Assembly (NCBI RefSeq): GCF_002896875.1
Contig: NZ_CP023278.1
Location: forward strand, 2,914,001 to 2,978,000
Length of the DNA: 64,000 nt
Origin: Nostoc sp. CENA543
GTDB lineage: Bacteria; Cyanobacteriota; Cyanobacteriia; Cyanobacteriales; Nostocaceae
Direction of reading: 5' to 3'
The notes beneath the pieces are model-generated. The model was not told the DNA's origin, did not search any database, and worked only from the letters and a program-made list of their open reading frames with translations. The position numbers and the translations under genes are program-made. Of the stretch, positions 1 to 8,644 are shown piece after piece (position 1 is the first letter of the stretch; every line of letters starts with the position of its first letter).

Positions 1-51
1 CTATATATATTTTTGTTAGGCTAAACTTATAGGACTGAGAGATTTGCTGCC

Positions 52-909
52 ATGTCTGTAGCTGAAGATTTAACAAACCCAGAATATGTTATCTTTCCTC
101 CAGGGGATTTATACAGTGATGAGCCGCCTTTGGAAAGTTATTTACATTTACAGCAATTAATCCTGTTATTAAACACCTTAGAATGGTTGTGGCAAGACCG
201 CAATGATTTTTTTGCGGCTGGTAATCTCACTATTTTTTACAGTCCAAGACAGTTAAAATCAGAACATTTTCGCGGCCCTGATTTCTTCGTGGTACTGGGA
301 ACAGAACGCAAACCCCGTAAAAGTTGGGTTGTTTGGGAAGAAGACGGGAAGTATCCCAATGTGATTATAGAACTACTATCAGATTCTACTTCGTCTACTG
401 ATAGAGGCTTGAAAAAACAAATCTACCAAGACATATTCCGCACGCCGGAATACTTTTGGTTTGATCCCAATAATTTAGAATTCGTTGGGTTTGTTTTACT
501 GGCTGGTAAATATGAGCCAATAACACCCAACCCCCAAGGTAGGTTATGGAGTCAGCAGTTAGAGTTATATTTGGGGGTTGAACAGCAGAGTTTACGGTTC
601 TACACAGCTGACGGTGAACTCGTGCTGACACCAGCTGAAGTCGCACACCTGGAAATGCAGCGTTTTGAGCAAGAAAAACAACGTGCTGAACAGGAAAAAC
701 AACGCGCTGAACAAGAAATGCAACGTGCTGAACAAGAAAAACAGCGTGCTGAACAAGAAAAACAGCGTGCTGAACAAGAAATGCAACGTGCTGAACAAGA
801 AAAACAGCGTGCTGAACAAGAAATGCAACGTGCTGAACAAGAAAAACAACGCAGCGATCGCTTGGAGGCGAAGCTGCGAGAATTAGGTATAGATCCAAAT
901 ACTATTTAA
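52..909 (+). CDS. Uma2-family (DUF820) putative endonuclease with C-terminal heptad coiled coil
   Basis: A 285-residue protein. Residues about 20-190 look like the Uma2/DUF820 fold, a PD-(D/E)XK-like nuclease domain that is very numerous in cyanobacteria and of unclear cellular role. Visible landmarks are GPDFFVVLG (candidate catalytic Asp), NVIIELLSDST (candidate Glu), a following Lys in GLKKQIYQDI, and EYFWFDPNNLEF. After the domain, residues about 204-266 are nine near-identical heptads of the form RAEQEKQ/RAEQEMQ, predicted to form a charged coiled coil, closed by the common Uma2 tail LRELGIDPN. The start ATG at 52 is the first one in the frame. The family call is firm; the biochemical activity is inferred. 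Confidence 0.85.
   Translation: MSVAEDLTNPEYVIFPPGDLYSDEPPLESYLHLQQLILLLNTLEWLWQDRNDFFAAGNLTIFYSPRQLKSEHFRGPDFFVVLGTERKPRKSWVVWEEDGKYPNVIIELLSDSTSSTDRGLKKQIYQDIFRTPEYFWFDPNNLEFVGFVLLAGKYEPITPNPQGRLWSQQLELYLGVEQQSLRFYTADGELVLTPAEVAHLEMQRFEQEKQRAEQEKQRAEQEMQRAEQEKQRAEQEKQRAEQEMQRAEQEKQRAEQEMQRAEQEKQRSDRLEAKLRELGIDPNTI
661..849 (+). repeat. 21-bp coding minisatellite (nine copies)
   Basis: Nine tandem 21-bp units, typified by cgtgctgaacaagaaaaaca, encode nine seven-residue repeats at the end of the Uma2-family protein. Units alternate between EKQ and EMQ endings. The number of units is likely to vary among strains, because in-frame gain or loss keeps the protein open. The same periodicity keeps frames open on both strands. 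Confidence 0.9.
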
Positions 910-923
910 TTTTCCAGGGTTAT

Positions 924-1124
924 CTACTGTTCGTCAGGAAAAACCCATTTCGGTGGTTCTGTCATTTTCCGCTTGAGACGTTCTTCCGCAATTTGTAGCA
1001 TTCTATCCAAAGAAGTCTCAGCGATAAATTTTGATGCGGCTTCTCTATACTCAATGTTTGGGCATTTATCCCCTAAAACACAACCGTTAATGCAGGCTTG
1101 CGCGCAGTTAATTTTCTGCTCCAC
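924..1124 (-). CDS. Small conserved-looking Cys-rich protein, function unknown
   Basis: A 66-residue protein that I cannot assign to a named family. Its N-terminal third carries four cysteines spaced C-x3-C-x3-C-x5-C (CAQACINGCVLGDKCPN), which could bind a metal or an Fe-S cluster. The rest is charged and helical, ending PPKWVFPDEQ. The GTG at 1124 is the chosen start because an AGGA sits 7 nt upstream (1132-1135). A TTG at 1130 would be only 1 nt from that site. It converges on the Uma2-family gene with a 14-bp gap. Expression is likely but function is unknown. Confidence 0.6.
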   Translation of the reverse strand: MEQKINCAQACINGCVLGDKCPNIEYREAASKFIAETSLDRMLQIAEERLKRKMTEPPKWVFPDEQ

Positions 1125-1150
1125 TGTCAATTCCTCTCTGACTCTAAAAT

Positions 1151-1195
1151 AGGGACTGGTGATTGGGGACTGGGGACTGGGGACTAGGAAAAGTA
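1151..1195. repeat. STRR-type short tandem repeat (ggggactg units)
   Basis: Tandem ggggact units between the small Cys-rich gene and mnmE. Similar G-rich heptamer/octamer arrays recur throughout the window. Confidence 0.8.
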
Positions 1196-1363
1196 GATTT
1201 TGGTTCTTTTGTTGTGATTTTCTACTTTACAGATAGATTTTACCTTGCTGTATGATCTCAAATTAGTCTAAATACTTACCATTTGAGAATAAAGGCTAGT
1301 CAATAGTTTTTCCTTGACTTCTCCTACACCCTTATACGCCCACACCCTTACACCCTTCCCCCT

Positions 1364-2755
1364 ATGTCTCAACAATTCGCCACGACTGGAACTATTGCTG
1401 CGATCGCTACGGCTGTTGTCCCCCAACAGGGTAGTGTGGGTATTGTGCGGGTGTCTGGTGTTGAAGCCATGACTATTGCTCACACTGTGTTTTATGCGCC
1501 AGGGCGACAAGTTTGGGAAAGTCACCGGATTCTCTACGGCTACATTCGCCATCCCCAAACACAACAGCTTGTCGATGAGGCTTTGTTACTCATCATGAAA
1601 GCACCCCGTTCTTACACCCGTGAGGATGTGGTGGAATTCCATTGTCATGGCGGAATTATGGCTGTGCAGCAAGTGTTGCAACTTTGTTTAGAAAATGGTG
1701 CAAGATTGGCACAGCCTGGAGAATTTACCCTGCGCGCCTTTTTGAATGGCAGATTAGATTTAACCCAAGCAGAAAGTATTGCTGATTTAGTCGGTGCGAA
1801 ATCACTTCAGGCGGCTCAAACTGCTCTAGCTGGTTTACAGGGAAAATTAGCTCATCCCATCCGACAATTACGCGCTAACTGTCTGGATATTTTGGCAGAA
1901 ATTGAGGCTCGTATCGATTTTGAGGAAGACTTGCCTCCGTTGGATGATAAACAGATAATAGCAGATATTGAGCGCATTGCCGCAGAAATTACCAAATTAT
2001 TAGCCACAAAAGATAAAGGTGAACTGCTGCGTACAGGGTTAAAAGTAGCAATTGTGGGTCGTCCGAATGTGGGCAAATCCAGCTTGTTGAATGCTTGGAG
2101 TCAGAGCGATCGCGCCATTGTTACTGACTTACCTGGCACAACTCGCGATGTCGTAGAGTCACAGCTTGTGGTGGGGGGAATTCCCATACAGGTGCTAGAT
2201 ACAGCAGGCATTCGGGAAACAGCCGACCGAGTAGAAAAAATAGGGGTTGAGCGATCGCGCCAAGCCGCCAACACAGCAGATTTAGTCTTGTTCACCATCG
2301 ATGCTGCTACAGGTTGGACAGATGAAGACCAAGAAATTTACGCACAAGTACAACACCGTCCATTAATTTTAGTAATGAATAAAATCGACTTAGTAAAACA
2401 GCAATTCATTAACTCTGTAGAATCTGCCCACAATATTACTCACATTGTCCACACAGCCGCCGCCCAAAATCAAGGCATTGATGCTCTAGAAACCGCAATT
2501 TTAGATATAGTTCAAGCCGGTAAAGTACAAGCGGCTGATATGGATTTAGCGATTAATCAAAGACAAGCTGCTGCACTTACTCAAGCTAAGGTTTCTCTAA
2601 CGCAAGTACAAGCCACAATTAACCAGCAACTACCTTTAGACTTTTGGACAATTGATTTAAGAGGTGCAATTCAAGCACTAGGAGAAATCACTGGCGAAGA
2701 AGTAACTGAATCTGTTCTTGATAGAATTTTCAGTAGATTTTGTATTGGTAAGTAA
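1364..2755 (+). CDS. mnmE: tRNA uridine-5-carboxymethylaminomethyl modification GTPase MnmE
   Basis: With MnmG this GTPase installs the cmnm5 group on U34 of certain tRNAs. At 463 residues it has the usual MnmE length and order: a formyl-THF-binding N-terminal domain ([23 protein letters not shown]), a helical domain, an inserted G domain and the helical C-terminus. In the G domain I see GRPNVGKSS (about residue 230), [15 protein letters not shown] and the specificity motif NKID. The protein ends in FCIGK, the family's invariant C-terminal CIGK motif with the catalytic cysteine at 460. The ATG at 1364 matches the usual N-terminus. It stands alone as a housekeeping gene, with no mnmG nearby. 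Confidence 0.97.
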   Translation: MSQQFATTGTIAAIATAVVPQQGSVGIVRVSGVEAMTIAHTVFYAPGRQVWESHRILYGYIRHPQTQQLVDEALLLIMKAPRSYTREDVVEFHCHGGIMAVQQVLQLCLENGARLAQPGEFTLRAFLNGRLDLTQAESIADLVGAKSLQAAQTALAGLQGKLAHPIRQLRANCLDILAEIEARIDFEEDLPPLDDKQIIADIERIAAEITKLLATKDKGELLRTGLKVAIVGRPNVGKSSLLNAWSQSDRAIVTDLPGTTRDVVESQLVVGGIPIQVLDTAGIRETADRVEKIGVERSRQAANTADLVLFTIDAATGWTDEDQEIYAQVQHRPLILVMNKIDLVKQQFINSVESAHNITHIVHTAAAQNQGIDALETAILDIVQAGKVQAADMDLAINQRQAAALTQAKVSLTQVQATINQQLPLDFWTIDLRGAIQALGEITGEEVTESVLDRIFSRFCIGK

Positions 2756-3102
2756 ATTATAAACCCACAAAAATACACATCCCTATATGACCATACAGCA
2801 TATATATGTGTATTAGAAGAATGTAAATATTTTAACTTATTTATGATGTATCACGTAAATGTCAAGTAATACTGATAATTTGCTTTAAAAGCTATATTTT
2901 GTTCTCACTGTAATTTTTCTGTTTTGAATATATTGTATACTGTCAGTAGAGAGTACGTATATCTTCATTACAACATGAAAATATCTTAAATTCTTAATAT
3001 TAAATTCATAATTATAGTAATATCGCGTTTCTAATAAAAAAAGCTTCTGGTTATATATTTTTTTGAAAAATAAATAAGTTAGGTTAGCGTAGGTGCAATA
3101 GT
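2756..3102. other. AT-rich intergenic region without a recognised gene
   Basis: About 350 bp of strongly AT-rich sequence between mnmE and a small secreted protein gene. It probably holds the promoter of the latter. I see no convincing ORF, RNA gene or repeat. Confidence 0.6.
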
Positions 3103-3441
3103 ATGAAAATGACTTCATCTAAGATATTCTCCAAAGTTGCTATAGCTTTAACTGCTTTTTCATCAGGATTAATCTTATCTACACCAGTAGATGCTAATGA
3201 GGTGCAGCAGATTCCTAGTAGTTACATCAACATCAGGGAAACAACGTTTTTCACTCAAGGAAGAGAGAAATTTGAAGCAGAAATTAGATTTTTAACAAAA
3301 ATAAATCAGAAATTAACGGACAATATTTTGAAATATGATCCACAAATACCCAAGCAACAAGAAAAACTATTCCTCCAAAAAAAATCTCAGTCATTTCAGG
3401 ATGATTCTAATGTAAATAAATCAATATCATTGATGTATTGA
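3103..3441 (+). CDS. Small secreted protein, function unknown
   Basis: A 112-residue protein with a clear Sec signal peptide: positively charged start (MKMTSSKIFSK), a hydrophobic core (VAIALTAFSSGLILS) and a probable cleavage after VDA at about residue 31. The mature part of about 80 residues is polar and Lys/Gln-rich with no cysteine and no domain I recognise. Two ATG codons (3103 and 3109) are possible starts. Long AT-rich spacers lie on both sides, so it is probably transcribed alone. Likely periplasmic; function unknown. Confidence 0.6.
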   Translation: MKMTSSKIFSKVAIALTAFSSGLILSTPVDANEVQQIPSSYINIRETTFFTQGREKFEAEIRFLTKINQKLTDNILKYDPQIPKQQEKLFLQKKSQSFQDDSNVNKSISLMY

Positions 3442-3552
3442 TAGCATTAGACTTCCATTTAAAATAAATAACAATACAAGTACACATTTAAAAAAAAATG
3501 TGTACTTTTAAAGTATGGTTGTTCTATTTTATTTTTAAACAGATAGGTAGAT

Positions 3553-3653
3553 ATAGCAGTCCTAAATCATCATGAGACACAAGATCCCCGACTTCTTTGA
3601 GAAGTCGGGGATCTGGACACCGCGAGTTCTCACAAATCAGATAGGACTGCTAT
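3553..3653. repeat. Fold-back repeat with perfect 11-bp inverted ends
   Basis: The ends are atagcagtcct (3553-3563) and aggactgctat (3643-3653), a perfect inverted repeat. Inside is a second strong stem, agatccccgactt paired with aagtcggggatct (about 3582-3613). A related copy lies near 7362-7444 with compensating changes in the central stem. It is a short non-coding dispersed palindrome, possibly a MITE. Confidence 0.8.
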
Positions 3654-3717
3654 AAGTGGGGTGTGTTAGGGTGTAATAACGCACCTCTTAAAAACCTAAA
3701 AAAATAGCAGCCGTATT

Positions 3718-4058
3718 ATGTTTGATAATATTCCAGTTAAAGTTCTCGGTTGTTTAAAACCAGGAGAGATTACAGTCATCGCATTACCCGGTGTTGGTAT
3801 GGGGGACTTCCAACTTAAAAAATATACTATCACTGTGTAGGCAGAGGGGCAGGGGGCAGGGAGCAGGGGGAAAAATAACGATGTCTTCTCTGGGAAATTG
3901 GATAATTTATTTTCTGGAAGTCCCTGGTAGACGGAGGTATTTTATGGGAAATACCAACGGAAATGATTCCCATATTCCTCAGAATGCCCAATAGTGAATT
4001 TATAGTAATTTGTGATAGACAAAGTGGTAATTTTATAGAGATACTACCTAAATCATAA
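3718..4058 (+). pseudogene. Small unknown gene broken by a MITE-like insertion
   Basis: The 5' part (3718 to about 3802) reads MFDNIPVKVLGCLKPGEITV and continues IALPGVG before entering inserted DNA, where it stops at 3838-3840. The 3' part resumes in a different frame after 3924: LVDGGILWEIPTEMIPIFL, then RMPNSEFIVICD, ending with TAA at 4056-4058. Both halves look like real coding sequence. They are separated by 122 bp of repeat-rich DNA with inverted ends, so the gene appears disrupted. I do not recognise the family. The CLKPGEITVIALPGVG stretch faintly recalls a degenerate P-loop region. Confidence 0.6.
3803..3924. mobile_element. MITE-like insertion with gggacttcca inverted ends
   Basis: Left end gggacttcca (3803-3812) and right end tggaagtccc (3915-3924) are perfect 10-bp inverted repeats. 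The interior contains a G-rich STRR (gcagggggcagggagcaggg). The right-end region (ttggataatttattttctgg then aagtccc) resembles a second copy ending near 29762 (ttgaataattgattttctgg then cagtctc). It has no coding capacity, and it interrupts a small gene. Confidence 0.6.
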
Positions 4059-4070
4059 ATTAATATTCAT

Positions 4071-4841
4071 ATGTCTTATTTTGCTGAAATTAATCATGGT
4101 AATGCCCTAATTGTAGGAGCGAGTCAAGGTATTGGATTAGGTTTCGTCAAGCAATTACTAGAAGATGAAAGAATCATTAATATTTATGCAACGTATCGCC
4201 AACCAGAATCTGCTGCTGAATTACTAGCATTAGCAGATAAATATGCTCATCGTCTAACTTGTTTAGTGTTAGACATTACTGATGAATTACAAATTGCTGA
4301 AGCTATACAAAAAATCCGTACTCAAGCTGATAAATTGAACTTAGTAATTAACTGTGTCGGATTACTGCACGACGGAGATTTACAACCGGAAAAAAGCCTA
4401 AGACAAATTAATCCAGATAATTTATTACGTTACTTCCAAGTAAATAGTATAGGTGCTGTACTTCTAGCTAAACATCTTTTGCCTTTATTTCGTAATCATG
4501 AGCCTGCTATTTTTGCTACCATATCAGCTAAACTAGCTAGTATTGGCGATAATCAGCTTGGTGGCTGGTATGGTTATCGAGCCTCAAAAACAGCACTTAA
4601 TATGTTGATGAAAAATGTGGCGATTGAGTATGGTAGAAGTTGTCCTAATACTGTAGTGATAACTTTACATCCTGGTACAACTGATACACAACTTTCTCGA
4701 CCATTCCAACGCAATGTAGCAGTAGAAAAACTATTCTCCGTTGAACGTACTGTGAATCAGTTACTAGCAGTTATGGAAAAATTACAAAAAAGTGATAGTG
4801 GGCAATTCTTTTCATGGGATGGTAATAGATTGCCTTGGTAA
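4071..4841 (+). CDS. Short-chain dehydrogenase/reductase (C-factor-like SDR)
   Basis: A 256-residue classical SDR, an NAD(P)-dependent oxidoreductase of unknown substrate. The Rossmann nucleotide-binding motif GASQGIG lies at about residues 17-23. NCVGLLH corresponds to the NAG-like structural motif. The catalytic Tyr and Lys are in YRASK (about 167-171), preceded by a Ser in TISAK. The tail HPGTTDTQLSRPFQ and the final FFSWDGNRLPW resemble C-factor (CsgA)-like SDRs. It begins 12 bp after the stop of the broken gene upstream and is followed by a long spacer. Confidence 0.9.
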   Translation: MSYFAEINHGNALIVGASQGIGLGFVKQLLEDERIINIYATYRQPESAAELLALADKYAHRLTCLVLDITDELQIAEAIQKIRTQADKLNLVINCVGLLHDGDLQPEKSLRQINPDNLLRYFQVNSIGAVLLAKHLLPLFRNHEPAIFATISAKLASIGDNQLGGWYGYRASKTALNMLMKNVAIEYGRSCPNTVVITLHPGTTDTQLSRPFQRNVAVEKLFSVERTVNQLLAVMEKLQKSDSGQFFSWDGNRLPW

Positions 4842-5353
4842 ATACCACGGTAATAAATAGCAAATTTGTTGCTAAATTATATGCTCAATATTGGCTGCGG
4901 TCTTCTAAAATATATTTTTCTTAACTTTCATCCTACTTCAACAGAAAACGTTAATTAGTTCTTTAAGGCTGTTGATCATTGTCATCTTTTCTGTTAATTT
5001 TTCAGTTAAGGTAAGTGTGGCGTTTATTTCATGCTGATTTCTCTATAAAATCCGTGTAGATATTATCATGAAATAAAGCGATCGCAATCAAGGTTCGACT
5101 GTGCAATAGAGATATACCACATTAGCTTTCAGAAGCATTGATTGAGAAGGTTTATAAAAACTATTCGTAAGAAATCAAGAGATTAACTTTCCTACTTTTG
5201 TGCTTTGGGAAGTATTTTCACAACCTGTTACCACCAGCCAGATAGCAAACTTCTCAGTTTTCTGGGTATATACAGTCTAATTCCAGTTCGATTCTGTTTT
5301 GTAGCTAATTTCTGGAAATAAATAACAATCAAGTTGTTTCCAGATGCTCAAGA
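4842..5353. other. Intergenic region, no gene recognised
   Basis: About 510 bp between the SDR gene and the amine oxidase gene. It holds a minor hairpin (tagcaa/ttgcta, 4858-4874) and a HIP1-like site near 5078. No ORF or RNA gene is supported. The distal part is presumably the amine oxidase promoter. Confidence 0.5.
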
Positions 5354-7336
5354 ATGAATAAACGGCTCAGGTTATTTTTTTGTTTAATTATTACCATTAT
5401 CGTCTGCTTTGCTCTCTCACTGAAGTTCATAGGGACAGTTACAGCACAACAGCCAACGATTACCCATCCCCTCACAGCGTTAACAGCAGCAGAAATTAAA
5501 ACGGCTGTAGAAGTGATTAGAAAGGAAAAACCTTTAACTGATATGGCGGCTTTCCCCCTCATCACCTTAGCCGAACCAGATAAAACCGAGGTTTTGAAAT
5601 TTACAGCAGGTCAATCATTTACACGCCAAGTTTTTTTAGTGGTCTATGAGAGAGTACAGAATAAAACCTATGAGGCTACAGTTGACCTTAAAACTCAAAA
5701 AATCACTTCTTGGAAAAAGATTCCCAACGTCCAGCCATCAATTCTGGCATCAGAATACGAAATTGCTAGGCAAGTAGTCAAATCTGACCCGCGATGGCAA
5801 GCAGCAATGAAAAAGCGGGGAATTACAGATTTTAATCAAGTACAGATTAGTTGTTGGGCGGCGGGAATTTTAAGCCAGGAAGAAGCCGCCGCAGGTAGTC
5901 GGATTTGCCGGACTTTATTATTTTACAGGGGTGACAATTGGAATTATTACGGCAGTCCCATTGAGAGTGTACTAGCGACTGTTAATTTAAACACTAACAC
6001 TGTTAGCAGTTTTATTGACCAGGGTGTAGTTCCCATTTCCCAAACTAATTGGAACTATGATTTACAGTCTTTAGGTAAACTGCTGTCACCGCCAAAACTT
6101 TTAAAAATCCTCCAACCCCAAGGTAAAACTTTTCAAATCAAGGGGAATGAAATCACTTGGCAGGGGTGGAAATTTCGTTACATGATGCACCCCCGTAGTG
6201 GACTGGTGTTATATCAAGTCACCTACAAAGACGGCGAAAATGAGCGTCCTGTGCTGTACCGCGCTGGTTTATCGGAAATGGTAGTTCCTTACGGTGATCC
6301 TAACCCCGCATGGTCATTTAGAAATGCTTTTGATGTGGGGGAATATAATCTAGGATTACTTGCCAACACAATGGAGATAGGAAAGGAAGTCCCAGAAAAT
6401 GGGGTTTTACTAGATGCGGTGTTTGCCAATGAAGAGGGCGAACCTTATACTATGCCGGGAGTCGTGGGAATTTATGAGCGCGATCGCGGTATCTTGTGGA
6501 AGCACTATGAGTATAATACCCAACGTAATGATGTGCGCCGTAACCGCGAGTTAGTCTTAACGATGACGGCTGCTGTTGATAACTATGACTACGCCATTAA
6601 CTGGATTTTCCATCAAGATGGCAGTATTGAAGTAGAAAACGATTTATCAGGAATTGTTTTGGCACAGGGAACGGCGGCGGCACAGGAAAAGTTTGATAAT
6701 GCCTATGGACGGATGTTGGCAAAAAATACCTTTGGAGTCAATCATCAACACTTTTTCAACTACCGTTTAGATATGGATGTTGATGGACAAGCGAATTCCG
6801 TCATGGAAATGAACGTGAACAGTTTACCCATCGGTAAGAATAATCCTGTAGGCAATGCCATTGTCGTCGAAGATACCCCATTAACAACTGAAAAAGCTGC
6901 CGTCCGCGATGCAGATATCAAACATAGTCGTGAATGGATGATTGTTAGTGCAGAGAAAAAGAATACATTAGGATCTGCACCTGCATATATGTTAATGCCA
7001 GGAAGTAATACTGTGATGTTTTCAGTAGAAGGGGCAAAAATTCGCCAAAAAGCTGGTTTTGCTACCCATCATTTTTGGGTAACAAAATATCAACCCCAAG
7101 AATTATATGCTGGGGGTGATTATCCCAATCAAACTGCACCAGGGGAAGGTTTACCAAAATATATCGCTAATAATGAGTCTTTGACTGGTGAAGATATTGT
7201 TGTTTGGTATACTATAGGGATTACTCACGTACCTAAACCAGAAGACTGGCCGGTGATGCCTGTTCATAAACTTGGGTTTAAACTCTCTCCTAGAGGATTT
7301 TTTAGTCGTAATCCGGCAATTAATTTAGCTGAGTAG
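5354..7336 (+). CDS. Copper-containing primary-amine oxidase, secreted
   Basis: A 660-residue TPQ-dependent copper amine oxidase, which oxidatively deaminates primary amines to aldehydes with release of H2O2 and ammonia. An N-terminal signal/anchor (RLFFCLIITIIVCFALSLKF) predicts export. The topaquinone precursor Tyr is in the NYD motif of VDNYDYAINW (Tyr about 411). Candidate copper ligands are the HxH in NHQHFF and a later His in ATHHFWV. The catalytic Asp is expected in NAFDVGEYNLG. Length and order fit the family. There is no pathway partner beside it. It could provide nitrogen from extracellular amines, which is inference. Confidence 0.93.
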   Translation: MNKRLRLFFCLIITIIVCFALSLKFIGTVTAQQPTITHPLTALTAAEIKTAVEVIRKEKPLTDMAAFPLITLAEPDKTEVLKFTAGQSFTRQVFLVVYERVQNKTYEATVDLKTQKITSWKKIPNVQPSILASEYEIARQVVKSDPRWQAAMKKRGITDFNQVQISCWAAGILSQEEAAAGSRICRTLLFYRGDNWNYYGSPIESVLATVNLNTNTVSSFIDQGVVPISQTNWNYDLQSLGKLLSPPKLLKILQPQGKTFQIKGNEITWQGWKFRYMMHPRSGLVLYQVTYKDGENERPVLYRAGLSEMVVPYGDPNPAWSFRNAFDVGEYNLGLLANTMEIGKEVPENGVLLDAVFANEEGEPYTMPGVVGIYERDRGILWKHYEYNTQRNDVRRNRELVLTMTAAVDNYDYAINWIFHQDGSIEVENDLSGIVLAQGTAAAQEKFDNAYGRMLAKNTFGVNHQHFFNYRLDMDVDGQANSVMEMNVNSLPIGKNNPVGNAIVVEDTPLTTEKAAVRDADIKHSREWMIVSAEKKNTLGSAPAYMLMPGSNTVMFSVEGAKIRQKAGFATHHFWVTKYQPQELYAGGDYPNQTAPGEGLPKYIANNESLTGEDIVVWYTIGITHVPKPEDWPVMPVHKLGFKLSPRGFFSRNPAINLAE

Positions 7337-7361
7337 TATCGAAAGACAACAACAGAAAACT

Positions 7362-7444
7362 AACAAAGAAACAAGATTACCGACTTCTCAAAAAAGTCGG
7401 TAATCTGGATAGCCGGAATTCTCATCAATGAGATAGGACTACTG
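7362..7444. repeat. Second copy of the fold-back repeat seen at 3553-3653
   Basis: A central stem agattaccgactt / aagtcggtaatct (7374-7406), then ggaattctcat and a right end gagataggactact. It aligns with the 3553-3653 element. The stem differs in both arms so that pairing is kept (CCCC/GGGG versus TACC/GGTA). The left end is degenerate. Confidence 0.7.
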
Positions 7445-7539
7445 TGTGTTAATAAATAATAAATGTAGTACATTAAACAAAAAATTTTTTTCCTTATAGC
7501 TTCCGCCTCGCCCCATTCATGATTCAAGCTAATTTGTCA

Positions 7540-7570
7540 ATCACCCTATTGGGTAATCCAATAGGGTGAT
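7540..7570. repeat. Perfect 13-bp hairpin
   Basis: atcaccctattgg (7540-7552) pairs perfectly with ccaatagggtgat (7558-7570) around a 5-nt loop. No T-run follows, so it is not a typical intrinsic terminator. It may still end or protect the amine oxidase transcript. Confidence 0.55.
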
Positions 7571-7727
7571 GTGTTGTTGACATCTGACATTATAAATTTT
7601 GAAGACAGTCATCATCGCAGTGGCTAACATGATATCCTCATTGGCAATTAGGATGATATCTCTTGATGCTTGCTGCTTTATTCCATGTCTTCAAAATCAC
7701 AGTTAACGCACAATTTTGACGGAAATT

Positions 7728-8051
7728 ATGGCTTTAATTAAAGAAATTGCTCAACAAGCTTTAAGCGTTGGTTACTTAGGAATTACAGACCAAAATCAAA
7801 TTAACACACTTTTACAACTTAATTATGACTCAGAAGATGTAGACGCGCTCATTCTTTTGCAACGGGCGATCGCTTCTGGTAAAGTCCAACGGGAATCACA
7901 TCGTCAAAAAAGATACTTACCTGTTTCCAATCAGGAAAATAAAGCGAGTATCAAAATGGCTTACCAAGTCGCCGCCGAAATGACTTTTGCCGCCGCCGTG
8001 GCTTTGAGTATGACTAAAAACACTTCTGAACAACCGTCTCTCGGTACATGA
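7728..8051 (+). CDS. Small unknown protein, possible C-terminal frameshift
   Basis: A protein of about 107 residues starting MALIKEIAQQALSVGYLGIT. A TTG at 7716 would add four residues, but the ATG at 7728 fits better. The N-terminal 60 residues resemble a small family frequent in Nostoc (a helical region with TLLQLNYDSEDVDALILLQ); I do not know its function. The annotated frame stops at 8049-8051. An alternative frame continues without a stop to 8121 and reads NRLSVHEISSIVDEAETQQ, then TPDIVVLPKF, which looks coding. A one-base change near 8030 may therefore have replaced the natural C-terminus. Confidence 0.6.
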   Translation: MALIKEIAQQALSVGYLGITDQNQINTLLQLNYDSEDVDALILLQRAIASGKVQRESHRQKRYLPVSNQENKASIKMAYQVAAEMTFAAAVALSMTKNTSEQPSLGT

Positions 8052-8121
8052 AATTTCATCTATTGTAGATGAGGCTGAGACTCAACAAACTCCAGATATT
8101 GTTGTTTTGCCAAAATTTTAA

Positions 8122-8644
8122 AATGCTCAAAACAGCAGATTTTATCGCGTATCTACATAAATATAATTATTATTTTGGGATCAAGAACAACAGAGTCAAT
8201 CTCTAACCCAGTAAGTTTGGGTTAAATATATTTCAGAGTCTGCTGTGATTCTTGAAATCATTTGCTCAAGAAGGAAACAGAGAACATGACGGAGTTTTTT
8301 TATAAATCAAATATTAGTCCTCATGTCCAGCAAAGATAAATTTTAATCACATTAACCCGACCCCTGCCGCTTCATTTATCCCTACTAAATAATTGTTCAC
8401 AGAACCTCTGGATAGTAGCAAATATCTAAAAAAATAATTAAGTTTTCCGCAACGTCAGTATAAATTTTTCAGATGGGATAATAGCAGGAAATACCACGAG
8501 GATTAATTAATAGCCAATCTCCTTTGGTAATTTTCATTGCTTAACAAAGTCAGAGGTATTTTACAAACATAGTATAAAGAATTGGCAACATTGGATAAAG
8601 ACAGTCAACAATAGCCATAGCTATACTAGGAACTTTGCTAACCT
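8122..8644. other. Intergenic region upstream of glgP
   Basis: About 520 bp, AT-rich. A TATACT hexamer at 8622-8627, 18 bp before the glgP start, is a possible -10 element but I see no clear -35. No gene or RNA is supported. Confidence 0.45.

Noticed and set aside
395-898. Long minus-strand frame(s) opposite the Uma2-family gene
   Set aside because: They stay open only because the 21-bp repeat lacks stops in several frames. The products are monotonous (FLVQH, FLFSTL repeats) and no start site is supported.
3791-3994. 67-residue plus-strand frame
   Set aside because: It runs across the MITE-like insertion and its STRR. The flanking real frames belong to the disrupted gene instead.
5085-5110. 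tRNA-like T-arm phrase (ggttcgactgtgc)
   Set aside because: No acceptor stem, anticodon arm or CCA-side complement could be assembled around it.
8286-8339. 17-codon ORF (MTEFFYKSNISPHVQQR)
   Set aside because: Too short, with no conserved feature and no role evident as a leader peptide for glgP.
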